A stretch of DNA of 64,000 nucleotides from CAYMZZ01 sp964395095 (GCA_964395095.1 CAYMZZ010000005.1:238406-302405), one strand, 5' to 3'. Numbered from the stretch's first letter, positions 35,860-44,853 are shown. The notes: generated from the letters alone by a model not told the origin. Translations and numbers: made by a program.

Positions 35860-38454
35860 TTAAACTTCAGCATTTCCATCTGTAGATGGTTCTTCGCCCG
35901 TTTGGGTTGCGTCACCCGCATCCGGCGCCGGAGAAACCTGGTCTGCAGGGGCTTCCAATTCCTCATTCTCCTCCTGGTCTTCCAGCTTGGTAATGGCGGC
36001 AATTTCATCCCCATTATCGAGCCTGATCAGTTTCACACCCTGAGTAGCCCTTCCCTGCTCACTGATATCGGCCACTTTCATCCGGATGGTTACCCCACTC
36101 TTGCAGGTAATCATCAGGTCTTCGCTGGGCAGCACATCGAGCATACCTACCAGGTTACCGGTTTTTTCCGTTACGTTGATGGTTTTTACACCCTTGCCGC
36201 CACGATTGGTGAAACGATATTCCTCGATGGCGGTACGTTTTCCATACCCTTTTTCACTTACCACCAGCACAGTTTTGGATGCATCCTTTACTGGATTTAC
36301 ACAAATCATACCAACCACTTCATCGTCGCTTTCTTCTACTTCTATACCGGCAACGCCGATGGCTCCCCGGCCGGTGGCCCGCACTTTACTTTCCGAGAAG
36401 CGGATTGCACGACCCGACTTCACTGCCATCATGATCTCCGATTCGCCATCTGTGAGACGGGCTTCAAACAGTTCATCGCCTTCCACAATGGTAATAGCGT
36501 TGACACCGGTGGTGCGCGGACGACTGAAATCTTCGAGTTCCGTTTTCTTGATAATTCCTTTGCGGGTACAAAGTACAATATTATGAGATTTTACAAATTC
36601 CTCATCTTTCAGATCCCTTACATCAAGGATGGCGCGCACTTTATCGTCGGGCGGCAATTGTATAAGGTTCTGTATAGCTCTGCCTTTGCCTGTTTTCTCA
36701 CCTTCGGGAATTTCATACACATTGAGCCAGTAGCATCGGCCTTTCTGTGTAAAGAATAGCATGGTATGGTGTGTGCTGGCCACAAAGAGGTGCTCAATAA
36801 AATCCTCTTCGCGGGTACGACCACCGATCACGCCCCTGCCACCCCGGCGTTGCGACCGGTACTCATCGGCTGGTGTGCGCTTTATATAGCCCAGGTGCGA
36901 TATGGTAATAACCACGTCTTCCTCCTTAATCAGGTCCTTGATGCGCACTTCATTGTCGAGGTAGGTAATTTCGGTGCGGCGTGCATCGCCAAATTTATCC
37001 TTCACTTCCAGCAGCTCTGTGCGAATTACGTCGTAGCGCATGCTTTCATTCGACAGCAGTTCGCGCAGGTGGGCGATCAGTTTCATGAGCTCATCGTATT
37101 CCTCGCGTATCTTGTCGCGCTCCATGCCTGTGAGGCGTTGCAGGCGCAATTCGAGGATGGCTTTGGCCTGAATTTCATCAAGCCCCCATCCTGCATTTAC
37201 GAGGTTGTCTTTCGCAACATCAGGAGTGGGGGAGTTTCTGATGAGGGAAATCACTTCGTCGAGGTGGTCGAGCGCAATCAGGTATCCCTGCAACAGGTGG
37301 GCGCGCTTTTCGGCTTCGCGCAATTCAAATTGCGTTCGCCGCACCACCACTTCGTGGCGGAACTCCACAAACTCGCTGATCAGGTCTTTCAGGTTCAGCG
37401 TGCGGGGTCTTCCCTTTACAATGGCCACATTGTTGATGCCATAAGAAGTTTGCAGCTCGGTCAGTTTGTAAAGCTGGTTGATGATCACGTTAGCCACCGC
37501 GTCGCGCTTCAAATCAATAACCACGCGGGTGCCTTCTTTTTCATTCGATTCGTTGTTGACATGCGCAATGCCGTCAATTATTTTTTCATTTACCAGTTCA
37601 CCAATGCGGTTAGTCAACGCATCGCGGCTTACCTGGTAAGGTACTTCGGTAATGATGATCTGTTCGCGGCCGCTGGGTTTGGTATCCACATGTACTTTTC
37701 CACGCACCACTACCCTGCCCCTTCCAAAATGCATCGCGGCTTTCACGCCTTCCATACCATGAATAATGCCACCGGTGGGGAAGTCGGGGGCTTTCACATA
37801 CACCATCAGTTCATCGATCGTGATTTCCCGGTTGTCGATAAAAGCAATACAGCCATCAATGGCTTCCGAGAGGTTGTGGGGCATCATATTGGTGGCCATA
37901 CCCACGGCAATACCACTGGATCCATTCACCAGCAGTTGCGGAATGCGGGTAGGCAGAATGCTGGGCTCCTTTTCCGAATCGTCGAAATTGGGCTGAAAGT
38001 CGACCGTATCCTTGTCGAGATCACCCAACATGAATTCAGTGAGCCTTTGCAGTCTCGCTTCGGTATATCGCATGGCCGCAGGGCCATCCCCATCCTGGTT
38101 ACCAAAATTACCCTGGTGGTCGATCAGGGTATAGCGCATATTCCATTCCTGCGCCATGCGCACCATGGCATCATACACGGCACTATCACCATGTGGGTGA
38201 TATTTACCCAACACCTCCCCTACTATACGGGCCGATTTCTTAAAGGGTTTGTTGTAATGAATTCCCAGTTCATTCATCGCATACAAAATGCGACGGTGTA
38301 CGGGCTTTAATCCGTCACGCACATCAGGCAGGGCACGACCCACAATCACCGACATGGAATAGTCGATATAGGCGGTCTTCATCTGCTCTTCAATATTCAC
38401 CGGTATGATCCGGTTCCCATCTTGGGTCTCCAGTGGTTCCAGGTTCTCTTCCAT
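35860..38454 (-). CDS. gyrA: DNA gyrase subunit A
   Basis: GyrA forms the DNA breakage-reunion part of gyrase. Catalytic Y130 lies in AAMRYTEAR. In the quinolone-determining region, HPHGDSAVYDAMVRMAQ has Ser91 and Asp95 at the positions equivalent to E. coli 83 and 87, so the sensitive-type residues are kept. The GyrA box QRRGGRG is present in the C-terminal pinwheel, which identifies it as gyrase rather than ParC. At 864 residues, with an acidic Glu/Asp/Pro-rich tail, the length is normal. gyrB is not in the window. Confidence 0.97.
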   Translation of the reverse strand: MEENLEPLETQDGNRIIPVNIEEQMKTAYIDYSMSVIVGRALPDVRDGLKPVHRRILYAMNELGIHYNKPFKKSARIVGEVLGKYHPHGDSAVYDAMVRMAQEWNMRYTLIDHQGNFGNQDGDGPAAMRYTEARLQRLTEFMLGDLDKDTVDFQPNFDDSEKEPSILPTRIPQLLVNGSSGIAVGMATNMMPHNLSEAIDGCIAFIDNREITIDELMVYVKAPDFPTGGIIHGMEGVKAAMHFGRGRVVVRGKVHVDTKPSGREQIIITEVPYQVSRDALTNRIGELVNEKIIDGIAHVNNESNEKEGTRVVIDLKRDAVANVIINQLYKLTELQTSYGINNVAIVKGRPRTLNLKDLISEFVEFRHEVVVRRTQFELREAEKRAHLLQGYLIALDHLDEVISLIRNSPTPDVAKDNLVNAGWGLDEIQAKAILELRLQRLTGMERDKIREEYDELMKLIAHLRELLSNESMRYDVIRTELLEVKDKFGDARRTEITYLDNEVRIKDLIKEEDVVITISHLGYIKRTPADEYRSQRRGGRGVIGGRTREEDFIEHLFVASTHHTMLFFTQKGRCYWLNVYEIPEGEKTGKGRAIQNLIQLPPDDKVRAILDVRDLKDEEFVKSHNIVLCTRKGIIKKTELEDFSRPRTTGVNAITIVEGDELFEARLTDGESEIMMAVKSGRAIRFSESKVRATGRGAIGVAGIEVEESDDEVVGMICVNPVKDASKTVLVVSEKGYGKRTAIEEYRFTNRGGKGVKTINVTEKTGNLVGMLDVLPSEDLMITCKSGVTIRMKVADISEQGRATQGVKLIRLDNGDEIAAITKLEDQEENEELEAPADQVSPAPDAGDATQTGEEPSTDGNAEV

Positions 38455-38478
38455 CGATTGTTTTACGGATAATTTGTG

Positions 38479-38495
38479 AGCGAAAAATTTTCGCT
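38479..38495. promoter_or_regulatory. Perfect palindrome in the gyrA leader
   Basis: AGCGAAAA-A-TTTTCGCT is a perfect 8-bp dyad with a one-base centre, placed between the gyrA -7 box and the start codon. A second small dyad (CCCTG/CAGGG) follows at 38501-38515. It could be an operator or an mRNA hairpin. Confidence 0.5.
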
Positions 38496-38529
38496 ATTGC
38501 CCCTGTAAATCAGGGTTTTTAGCGGCTGG

Positions 38530-38537
38530 CAAATCTA
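38530..38537 (-). promoter_or_regulatory. -7 box for gyrA
   Basis: TAGATTTG on the minus strand matches TAnnTTTG and gives a leader of about 70 bases. The -33 box is not clear. Confidence 0.5.
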
Positions 38538-38705
38538 ACTTTTTTCACACGGATAACCTTGCTTATGTTTCACATTTTTGTCCTATTTTTCCACTCCCTG
38601 TGGATTATTGCCCCTCCCCTTGAAAACTATCCATATATAACAAGTCTTTTGCACTTGACGGCATGGATTTTACGTTTAATCAGGTACCAATAGAGGCTAA
38701 AAAAA

Positions 38706-40091
38706 ATGAGCAGTTATCTTCTTCTGCGAAACAACAAGGAATCGGGACCCTATACCCTCGATGCCCTTATCCGGTTGGGTTTGAAACCCTACGACCTGGT
38801 GTGGGTAGAAGGCCGAAGTGCGGCCTGGCGCTACCCCAGCGAGCTGGCTGAGCTTAAGGCTTATGCCCCGGCGGTGGAGGAGCAGCCCTTTGATCGCTTC
38901 TTCCGCAAGGAAGAAATGCCCCGCGCGGAGGAGAAAAAAATGCCCGAAATGCCGGCCGTAATTTCCCAAAAGCCGGAAACGCCCGTTATCCAGGAGAAGA
39001 ATCCTTTTACTGACTACGAATCCCGCTATATTCCGCAAGTAAAGACCAGCCGGCCCCGATCGGTTTATGTGACCATGCCGCGTGCTGTTCAGCCTTCTAC
39101 CCCCCGACTGGAAAAACCTGCCCCTGAGCCGGTGGCACCTTTGCCAGCCGCTGCAGTAGCTCCTGCTTCCGCAACACCTGCATTAGAGACCAAATTTGAA
39201 CAGCCCCTTGACGAAATCAAGCAACTCTATGTAAAGACCTTGCAGGAAAGAAGAGATCGGATGACGCGCCGAATGTTTTGGCGTAAGCATGGCAGGAACC
39301 TCACGCTGGTGCTGGGATTGGTGGGCGCCGCTGTGTTTCTGGGATTCCTGGTGATGGGGAAATCATCTTCTCCCGACAAGCCTTTGGCATATGAAGAACC
39401 CATGCAGGAATTAACAACGCAATTGCTGTCAAACCCGCCGGAAGAAAGCGACAATATGGAACGTATGCCTTCCCCGGCCAGCAGTACCGAAATCTTTGAA
39501 ACGGTCAACAAACCTGATCGCCCGGTGACATCCGCAAAATTGGAAAAGCCCAACCCTTCCATTGTTTATAAAGAAGCCCCTCCCAAAGAAGCGGCACCCA
39601 GTGAATCGACTAAAGCCAGCTACCGGGGCAGGTCGGTGAAGCAAAGTCAACCAACCGAACCCTCCTCCTATGAATACGAACCCAGCACACAAAACGCGCA
39701 AACGGGTGCCCGGGAAAAAGCGATAAGGGATGATGCCAGGCCATTGGAAAATAGTGCGGATAAATCGATGACCAACACCAGGCAGGATAAACCGACGACG
39801 AGTTCAGTTCCGGATCACCTGCAGGGCCAGGTGTCGGTACGAAGCAATGATTACAAGCGTGTGGCTTTTGGCGGTATCCGGGATCTACGTCTAACGGTGA
39901 CCAATAGTTCGCCGAATATGCTGGAAAAAGTAGTGGTGGAATTACAATACCTGAAACCTAACGAGGAGCCTTTGAAGAAGGAGCTGGTAAGTTTCCGGGG
40001 AATTGGACCGCAGCAATCCTATACCATCCGCGTGCCCGATACCAATCGGGGCATAAAAGTAAAATACGATATTATACAGGTGGTGGAATAA
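38706..40091 (+). CDS. GYF_2-domain single-pass membrane protein
   Basis: The N-terminal 55 residues (YLLLRNNKESGPYTLDAL, then DLVWVEGRSAAWRYPSEL) fit the GYF_2/DUF4339 domain. A Pro/Ala-rich linker, one membrane helix (about 200-220) and a Ser/Pro/Glu-rich low-complexity region (about 230-375) follow. The last 95 residues form a beta-rich domain (SVRSNDYKRVAFGGIRDL through GIKVKYDI), possibly FxLYD-like. With the GYF_2 domain before the helix it should be cytoplasmic, with the C-terminal domain outside. The function is unknown. A strong hairpin covers the stop codon. Confidence 0.75.
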   Translation: MSSYLLLRNNKESGPYTLDALIRLGLKPYDLVWVEGRSAAWRYPSELAELKAYAPAVEEQPFDRFFRKEEMPRAEEKKMPEMPAVISQKPETPVIQEKNPFTDYESRYIPQVKTSRPRSVYVTMPRAVQPSTPRLEKPAPEPVAPLPAAAVAPASATPALETKFEQPLDEIKQLYVKTLQERRDRMTRRMFWRKHGRNLTLVLGLVGAAVFLGFLVMGKSSSPDKPLAYEEPMQELTTQLLSNPPEESDNMERMPSPASSTEIFETVNKPDRPVTSAKLEKPNPSIVYKEAPPKEAAPSESTKASYRGRSVKQSQPTEPSSYEYEPSTQNAQTGAREKAIRDDARPLENSADKSMTNTRQDKPTTSSVPDHLQGQVSVRSNDYKRVAFGGIRDLRLTVTNSSPNMLEKVVVELQYLKPNEEPLKKELVSFRGIGPQQSYTIRVPDTNRGIKVKYDIIQVVE

Positions 40092-40103
40092 TCCACCACC
40101 TGT
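40076..40103. terminator. Bidirectional hairpin at convergent gene ends
   Basis: An 11-bp stem (40076-40086 with 40093-40103, centred on CAGGTGGTGG/CCACCACCTG) has a six-base loop that contains the TAA of the plus gene. It lies seven bases from the end of the minus gene. The T tracts are weak. Confidence 0.6.
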
Positions 40104-40109
40104 ATGTAG

Positions 40110-40673
40110 TTATTTGCCAAGGCGCAGAAAGACGCCTACCTGTATGGTACTGTTCTTGAAATCAGGATCCATACTGCCGCTGTCAAAATCCCCCACTTTG
40201 GACAAGCCCACAATATAGCGCCCACCAATACCGATTTTTCCAAAAGAATAACCCAGTCCCGCTGCTACACCGAGGTCAAGGTCTTTGGCGAAATCTTCAA
40301 TGTTGCTGTCGCCAATATCTTCGCTGATTTTGAATCCCACTTGTGGACCGGCTTCCAGGTAAAAGCCACCGCCCGGTTTAAATTGCACCATCACGGGAAT
40401 GCTCACGTAAGTCAGTTTCACTTCTTCGTCAACATCTTCAAATTTTGCGCCACCGGTAGAAACCAGTATTTCCGGTTGAATGGCCACGGGGCCCAGACCA
40501 AAATTGAGGTAGGCGCCACCATGGAATCCGATCAGCACTTTTTTTCCCAGACCGGAAAAATCGCCACCCGTAAAGTTGCTGACATTCGCGCCGGCTTTAA
40601 CACCACCCGAAATATTCTGCGCCATTGCGGTACCGGAAATCAGGATGCACAACAGCATCAAACTCTTTTTCAT
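40110..40673 (-). CDS. Outer-membrane beta-barrel protein (PorT-like)
   Basis: A 187-residue protein with a signal peptide (about 1-18, ending AMAQ) and alternating hydrophobic-aromatic strands through to a C-terminal LRLGK. It begins GGVKAGANVSNFTG, the usual start of the small porin family of beta-barrels (outer_membrane_beta-barrel/PorT type) common in Bacteroidota. It should be a small eight-stranded barrel in the outer membrane. No substrate can be inferred. Confidence 0.83.
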   Translation of the reverse strand: MKKSLMLLCILISGTAMAQNISGGVKAGANVSNFTGGDFSGLGKKVLIGFHGGAYLNFGLGPVAIQPEILVSTGGAKFEDVDEEVKLTYVSIPVMVQFKPGGGFYLEAGPQVGFKISEDIGDSNIEDFAKDLDLGVAAGLGYSFGKIGIGGRYIVGLSKVGDFDSGSMDPDFKNSTIQVGVFLRLGK

Positions 40674-40756
40674 AAAAGGTAATTAATGGTTAAAGGATTG
40701 ATATATCAGGGCAAAATTACAGGGGGCAATCCAATTTGATTCAGGATATTTGAAGC

Positions 40757-42112
40757 ATGAAGACGATTTTAGTACTGGGCGCCGGAAAATCGGCTACACA
40801 CCTGGTAGAATACCTGCTTGCGCATACCATCGAAGACGGGTACCAACTCATTCTCGCCGATGCCAACAAAGAATTGGCCCTGCGTAAAATCGGATCCAAT
40901 CCACAGGGCAAGGCAGTGCAAATGAATATTGAGGACATATTGAGCCGACAGGACCTGATTCGACAGGCTGATTTGGTGATCTCCATGCTGCCTCCGGTAT
41001 TGCATGGCCAGGTAGCCGAAGATTGCTTGCGGTTCTCGAAGCATTTATTCACTGCCTCCTATGTAGACCAGGGCCTGCGGCATTGGGAGAAAGAGGTGGC
41101 TGAAAGAGACATACTATTCCTGTGTGAAATGGGCCTTGACCCGGGTATCGATCACATGAGTGCCATGGAAATGATGGATGAAGTGCATGCGAAAAGAGGA
41201 AAGATTCATTTGTTCCGTTCCCATTGTGGCGGACTGGTGGCACCGGAAAGTGATGATAATCCCTGGCATTATAAAATCAGTTGGAACCCGCGCAATATCA
41301 TCATGGCTGGTAAAGCGGGTGCGCATTTTCGCGAGAATGGCCGGGAGCAACGCGTGGAATATGCAGACCTGTTTATCGATTCGAGGCGAGTAACCATTCC
41401 CCAATTGGGCGAGTTGTGCTGGTATCCCAACCGCGACTCGCTGGGTTATGAGCCTTTGTATGGATTGAAAGATACTCCCGGATTTGTGCGAACCACTTTA
41501 CGCGACCCGGCCTTTATGCGTGGCTGGCAGCAGTTGCTGCAATTGAAGATGACGGAGGAAACACCCGTCTATGCCGCGCGTGGCCAGTCGATGGCTTATC
41601 TTTTTCAACAACACCTGGAGCAATACCAACTAAAGACGATGCTGGATCGCCTGCTCAATGCAGAAGAACATGGAAGCCGATCTACCGAATTGCTGGCACA
41701 ACTGGATTGCCTGGGTTTTTTTGATACAGGCTGGATCATGGATCGGGAGACCTGTAGCCCGGCCGACCTGCTGCAGATAGCCGTGGAAAAGAAACTGGCA
41801 TTGCAGGAAAAGGATCGGGACATGATTGTGATGCTGCATGAACTGGTATATGAAATAGATCAGCGATACTATCGCTGGCAGGCAAGCCTGGTAGTAAAAG
41901 GAGATGACAGCTTGCATACCGCGATGTCAAAAACGGTTGGGTTACCACTTGGAATTGCGGCTCGCCTGCTATTGAAGGGTGTTATTCGCGAAAGAGGAAT
42001 TCGCATTCCCGTTTCACCGGAAATTTACCAACCGGTATTGCGCGAGTTAGAGCAGCATGGGATTGCATTTGTGCATGAGCACGCCGAAATCCCGGCCCTG
42101 GCACTTCAATAA
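40757..42112 (+). CDS. Saccharopine dehydrogenase family protein
   Basis: A 451-residue oxidoreductase with an N-terminal Rossmann fold (ILVLGAGKSATHLVEYL). The middle domain contains the family pattern ASYVDQGL, CEMGLDPGIDHMSAM and RSHCGGLVAPESDDNPWHYKISW, as in LYS9-type saccharopine dehydrogenase (glutamate-forming). It should interconvert saccharopine and 2-aminoadipate semialdehyde in lysine breakdown, or reduce a related imine. The partner lysine-ketoglutarate reductase is not in view. It ends 36 bases before a sirtuin gene on the same strand, suggesting cotranscription. Confidence 0.85.
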   Translation: MKTILVLGAGKSATHLVEYLLAHTIEDGYQLILADANKELALRKIGSNPQGKAVQMNIEDILSRQDLIRQADLVISMLPPVLHGQVAEDCLRFSKHLFTASYVDQGLRHWEKEVAERDILFLCEMGLDPGIDHMSAMEMMDEVHAKRGKIHLFRSHCGGLVAPESDDNPWHYKISWNPRNIIMAGKAGAHFRENGREQRVEYADLFIDSRRVTIPQLGELCWYPNRDSLGYEPLYGLKDTPGFVRTTLRDPAFMRGWQQLLQLKMTEETPVYAARGQSMAYLFQQHLEQYQLKTMLDRLLNAEEHGSRSTELLAQLDCLGFFDTGWIMDRETCSPADLLQIAVEKKLALQEKDRDMIVMLHELVYEIDQRYYRWQASLVVKGDDSLHTAMSKTVGLPLGIAARLLLKGVIRERGIRIPVSPEIYQPVLRELEQHGIAFVHEHAEIPALALQ

Positions 42113-42148
42113 GTTTGTTCTGCTTAGGTTTTCATCAACCCAATTTTT

Positions 42149-42847
42149 ATGGCAACAGAAAAGCATCTGGTGGTATTGACGGGCGCCGGTATCAGTGCAG
42201 AAAGTGGTTTAAAAACTTTTCGCGATGGCGATGGATTATGGGAAGGGCACGACGTAACGCAGGTAGCCACACCTGAGGCCTGGCGACGCGATCCGGAGCT
42301 GGTGCTGAAATTTTATAATATGCGCCGGCGCGATGTGGCCGCTGCGAAGCCCAATGCCGCGCATATTGGCCTTGCCGACCTGGAACGCGATTTTCAGGTT
42401 ACCATCATCACACAGAATATAGATGATCTGCATGAAAGGGCGGGCTCCAGCCGGGTACTCCACCTACATGGAGAAATTTTTAAAATGCGTAGTGAACAGG
42501 ATGAGGATAGCTGGTACGATATCCGCGACGACATGCAACCCGGCGCCCTTGCTCCCGATGGTTCCCCGTTAAGACCGGCCATTGTATGGTTTGGCGAACC
42601 CGTGCCCATGATCGAAAAAGCCATTCACCTGGCAAGGCAGGCAGATCTGTTTGCCGTAGTGGGCACCAGCCTGGTGGTATATCCGGCCGCCAGCCTGCTC
42701 GATTTCGTGGACGATCAGGTTCCCAAGTTCATTGTCGACAAACGAATCCCCTATACCGGATCAGCCAGCAACCTGACGGCGATAGAGGCACCGGCTACAA
42801 AGGGGGTTGAATTGTTAAAGAAAATGTTGCGATTACGTAGTACGTAA
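42149..42847 (+). CDS. SIRT5-like NAD-dependent protein deacylase without zinc cysteines
   Basis: A 232-residue sirtuin. NAD-binding GAGIS (12-16), TQNID (88-92), the catalytic HGE with H107, VVWFGE-type VWFGE (146-150) and GTS are all present. Y56 and R59 (FYNMR) match the Y-x-x-R pair that lets class III sirtuins accept succinyl- and malonyl-lysine. The four zinc-binding cysteines expected between about 112 and 142 are absent, and the whole protein contains no cysteine; that region is shortened. The last codons (CGT AGT ACG TAA) are part of an ACGTACT repeat run. The family is sure; acyl specificity is inferred. Confidence 0.9.
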   Translation: MATEKHLVVLTGAGISAESGLKTFRDGDGLWEGHDVTQVATPEAWRRDPELVLKFYNMRRRDVAAAKPNAAHIGLADLERDFQVTIITQNIDDLHERAGSSRVLHLHGEIFKMRSEQDEDSWYDIRDDMQPGALAPDGSPLRPAIVWFGEPVPMIEKAIHLARQADLFAVVGTSLVVYPAASLLDFVDDQVPKFIVDKRIPYTGSASNLTAIEAPATKGVELLKKMLRLRST

Positions 42848-42869
42848 TACGTACTACGTACTACGTAAA
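42835..42869. repeat. Tandem ACGTACT heptamers over the sirtuin stop codon
   Basis: Five heptamers (ACGTAGT, ACGTAAT, two ACGTACT, ACGTAAA) include the last codons and TAA stop. The words are nearly self-complementary, so the run can fold on itself. Confidence 0.8.
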
Positions 42870-42902
42870 AAAAATTCCCGCCAGTTACGAAAACCGGCGG
42901 GA
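42867..42902 (-). terminator. Terminator facing the fasciclin gene
   Basis: A 7-bp stem TCCCGCC/GGCGGGA extended by three inner pairs is followed on the minus strand by AATTTTTTTT. It is about 260 bases beyond the fasciclin stop. Confidence 0.7.
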
Positions 42903-42942
42903 TCATCAAAACCAACTGCATGAACAGAGATGAATATGTTTT

Positions 42943-43158
42943 GAGTTGTAAGTTTTAAGTTTTGAGTTTTAAGTTTTAAGTGAATTTATCAGGTTGAAAT
43001 ATTTCATTCACAATAGTTAACTGAGTAACTGTCGATTCTAATTTAATTGGAGTTAGAGTATAATCAGGACTACTTATATCCATAATTTTAACTCATACAT
43101 CAGATCAGCATCCCTCAAAACCCAATACTTAAAACTCAAAACTTAATACTTAAAACTT
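42943..43158. repeat. Inverted heptamer array between sirtuin and fasciclin genes
   Basis: The left arm (42943-42981) has words GAGTTGT, AAGTTTT, GAGTTTT. The right arm (43124-43158) has five complementary words and ends two bases from the fasciclin stop. The spacer of about 140 bases is AT-rich with no gene. Together with the ACGTACT run and terminator this fills the 313-base gap. Confidence 0.82.
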
Positions 43159-43160
43159 GC

Positions 43161-43715
43161 TTACTTCGGCAATACCACGCTATCAATCACATGAATCACT
43201 CCATTGCTCTGGTACACATCTTTAATGGTCACTTTCGCTTTTCCTCCATTCTCATCCATCAGCATTACATTACCTCCTTCGAGCATGATCCAGAGCTTAC
43301 CACCGGCTACGGTTGTCAATTCTGCTTTTCCATTGCCCTTTTCAATCGCGGCTACCACGGCTTTGCTGTCGAGCTTGCCGGGAACGACATGATAGGTAAG
43401 AATGCCCGTAAGTTTCGCTTTATTCTCGGGCTTCACCAGGGTTTCCACGGTGCCAGCGGGCAATTTTTCAAAGGCAGCGTTGGTGGGAGCAAAAACCGTA
43501 AAGGGACCAGGGCTTTGTAAGGTCTCCACCAGGCCTGCCGCCTGTACTGCCGCCACCAGAGTGGTATGTTCTTTTGAATTAACGGCATTTTCTACAATGT
43601 TTTTCGAAGGATACATGGGGGCTCCACCCACTTCCACTGTTTTTTCCTGCGCCTGAACCTGTCCGGCTGTGAGTACTACTCCGAGTGCAAGCGCCATCAT
43701 CTTGATCTTTTTCAT
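43161..43715 (-). CDS. Secreted fasciclin-domain protein
   Basis: A 184-residue protein with a signal peptide (about 1-22, ending VQAQ) and one FAS1 domain (about 45-183). The FAS1 hallmarks are clear: TVFAPTNAAFEKLP and YHVVPGKL, with the ending NGVIHVIDSVVLPK. FAS1 domains mediate cell adhesion or surface interactions. The single-domain, secreted form is common in Bacteroidota. The length matches the family. The stop is two bases from a heptamer repeat arm. Confidence 0.93.
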   Translation of the reverse strand: MKKIKMMALALGVVLTAGQVQAQEKTVEVGGAPMYPSKNIVENAVNSKEHTTLVAAVQAAGLVETLQSPGPFTVFAPTNAAFEKLPAGTVETLVKPENKAKLTGILTYHVVPGKLDSKAVVAAIEKGNGKAELTTVAGGKLWIMLEGGNVMLMDENGGKAKVTIKDVYQSNGVIHVIDSVVLPK

Positions 43716-43853
43716 AACAATGAATTGAATTATTGGTTTAAAAAATGGTTAAGGAATCTTCCTCTCTCCTTTTGGTAAAAGGATTTGGAATCATTTACGA
43801 CAAGTTGAAAGATCTGGTTTGTGGAGCGTGCAATATTATTGGATAGCCTTTAT

Positions 43854-43861
43854 TACTTTTG
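43854..43861 (+). promoter_or_regulatory. -7 box for the EVE gene
   Basis: TACTTTTG matches TAnnTTTG and lies 23 bases before the ATG at 43885. No clear -33 box is seen. Confidence 0.5.
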
Positions 43862-43884
43862 ACAAATAGAAAAGTTCACTACAA

Positions 43885-44292
43885 ATGGCATATTGGTTAA
43901 TAAAATCGGAACCGTTTAAGTATTCCTGGGAAAATTTTGAAAAGGATAAACAAACCTTTTGGGATGGTGTAAGAAATTACGCGGCCCGTTTAAACCTGCG
44001 AGCGATGAAAAAAGGTGACCTGGCTTTTTTCTATCACAGCAATGAAGGAACGGAGATCGTGGGTATTGCAAAAATTGTGAAGGAAGCCTATCCTGATCCT
44101 ACTACTGATGATGAGCGTTGGGTAGCTGTGGATGTGGCGGCGCACCGGAAATTGAAGAAGCCGGTTAGCCTGGCGCAGATCAAGGACGATCCGCGACTGG
44201 CGCAGATGGCGCTGGTTCGCCTCGGCCGCCTGTCCGTACAACCCGTTACCGATGAGGAATGGGAAATTGTTATGAAGATGGCAGGAGAATAG
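43885..44292 (+). CDS. EVE domain protein
   Basis: A 135-residue single-domain protein that begins AYWLIKSEPFKYSWENF and contains FWDGVRNYAARLNLRAMKKGDLAFFYHS, the pattern of EVE/thymocyte nuclear protein 1 homologues. EVE domains belong to the PUA superfamily and bind modified bases in RNA or DNA. The enzyme partner, if any, is not adjacent. The length is usual for the stand-alone bacterial form. Confidence 0.92.
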   Translation: MAYWLIKSEPFKYSWENFEKDKQTFWDGVRNYAARLNLRAMKKGDLAFFYHSNEGTEIVGIAKIVKEAYPDPTTDDERWVAVDVAAHRKLKKPVSLAQIKDDPRLAQMALVRLGRLSVQPVTDEEWEIVMKMAGE

Positions 44293-44337
44293 TCCTGGTA
44301 ATCCTAAAAATCCAGATAAAAGGTCCTAATAATCCTA

Positions 44338-44853
44338 TTACTCTTTGAGGAGCATATCGCTGTAGGAAGATTGCAGTAGTTCGCCGGGATGGATATCCAG
44401 CGCGCGCATATAGTGATTACATTGTTCGCGGAGTTCCGCTTCTTTATGTGTGCTATTCAGGTTCCCGGCTTCAATCTCCACAAAATGCCCCAGTTCAGGC
44501 ACTTCATCGATATGAAACTTTACATTGTCGATGAAATAGATTTCTCGTTTTTTCTTCACCACTACTTTAATACCCAATGAGGCGCCCAGCATTTTTTTGA
44601 GGCGGGCTGCATCTGCTACAGGAAACAATTCGAAGACGCTGGGTTTGGGGCCGTTCTGGTCGGCCCTTTCATAATAGATCAGGTTGTTTTCGATATTGCC
44701 TTCTCTAAGTTTGAGCCGGCCCCTGCCTACCTGGAAATAGGTATCCGTTTGCTGGTCGGTGCCCACAAATCGGGCGCCTTGGGCAAGAAGCCATTGCCGT
44801 ACAAAATCGGGACGAAGACAGCGGGCTTTAATTTCAATATTCAGGAATGACAT
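44338..44853 (-). CDS. CYTH domain protein (class IV adenylate cyclase-like)
   Basis: A 171-residue protein starting with the N-terminal NIEIKARC strand (E-x-K core of the CYTH signature) followed by alternating charged strands: GRLKLREG, LIYYERAD, KKKREIYFID and HFVEIEAG. CYTH enzymes bind triphosphorylated substrates with a ring of Arg, Lys and Glu residues and include CyaB-type cyclases and triphosphatases. Activity cannot be chosen from the sequence. Its stop is close to that of the EVE gene, with a repeated AATCCT-rich stretch between them. Confidence 0.85.
   Translation of the reverse strand: MSFLNIEIKARCLRPDFVRQWLLAQGARFVGTDQQTDTYFQVGRGRLKLREGNIENNLIYYERADQNGPKPSVFELFPVADAARLKKMLGASLGIKVVVKKKREIYFIDNVKFHIDEVPELGHFVEIEAGNLNSTHKEAELREQCNHYMRALDIHPGELLQSSYSDMLLKE

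Noticed and set aside
36766..38310. 514-residue plus-strand open frame across gyrA
   Set aside because: It is antisense to gyrA and resembles no protein family.
44292..44340. AATCCT-rich stretch between the EVE and CYTH stop codons
   Set aside because: It may be a degenerate member of the word-repeat family, but the register is broken and no inverted arm exists, so it is not counted.
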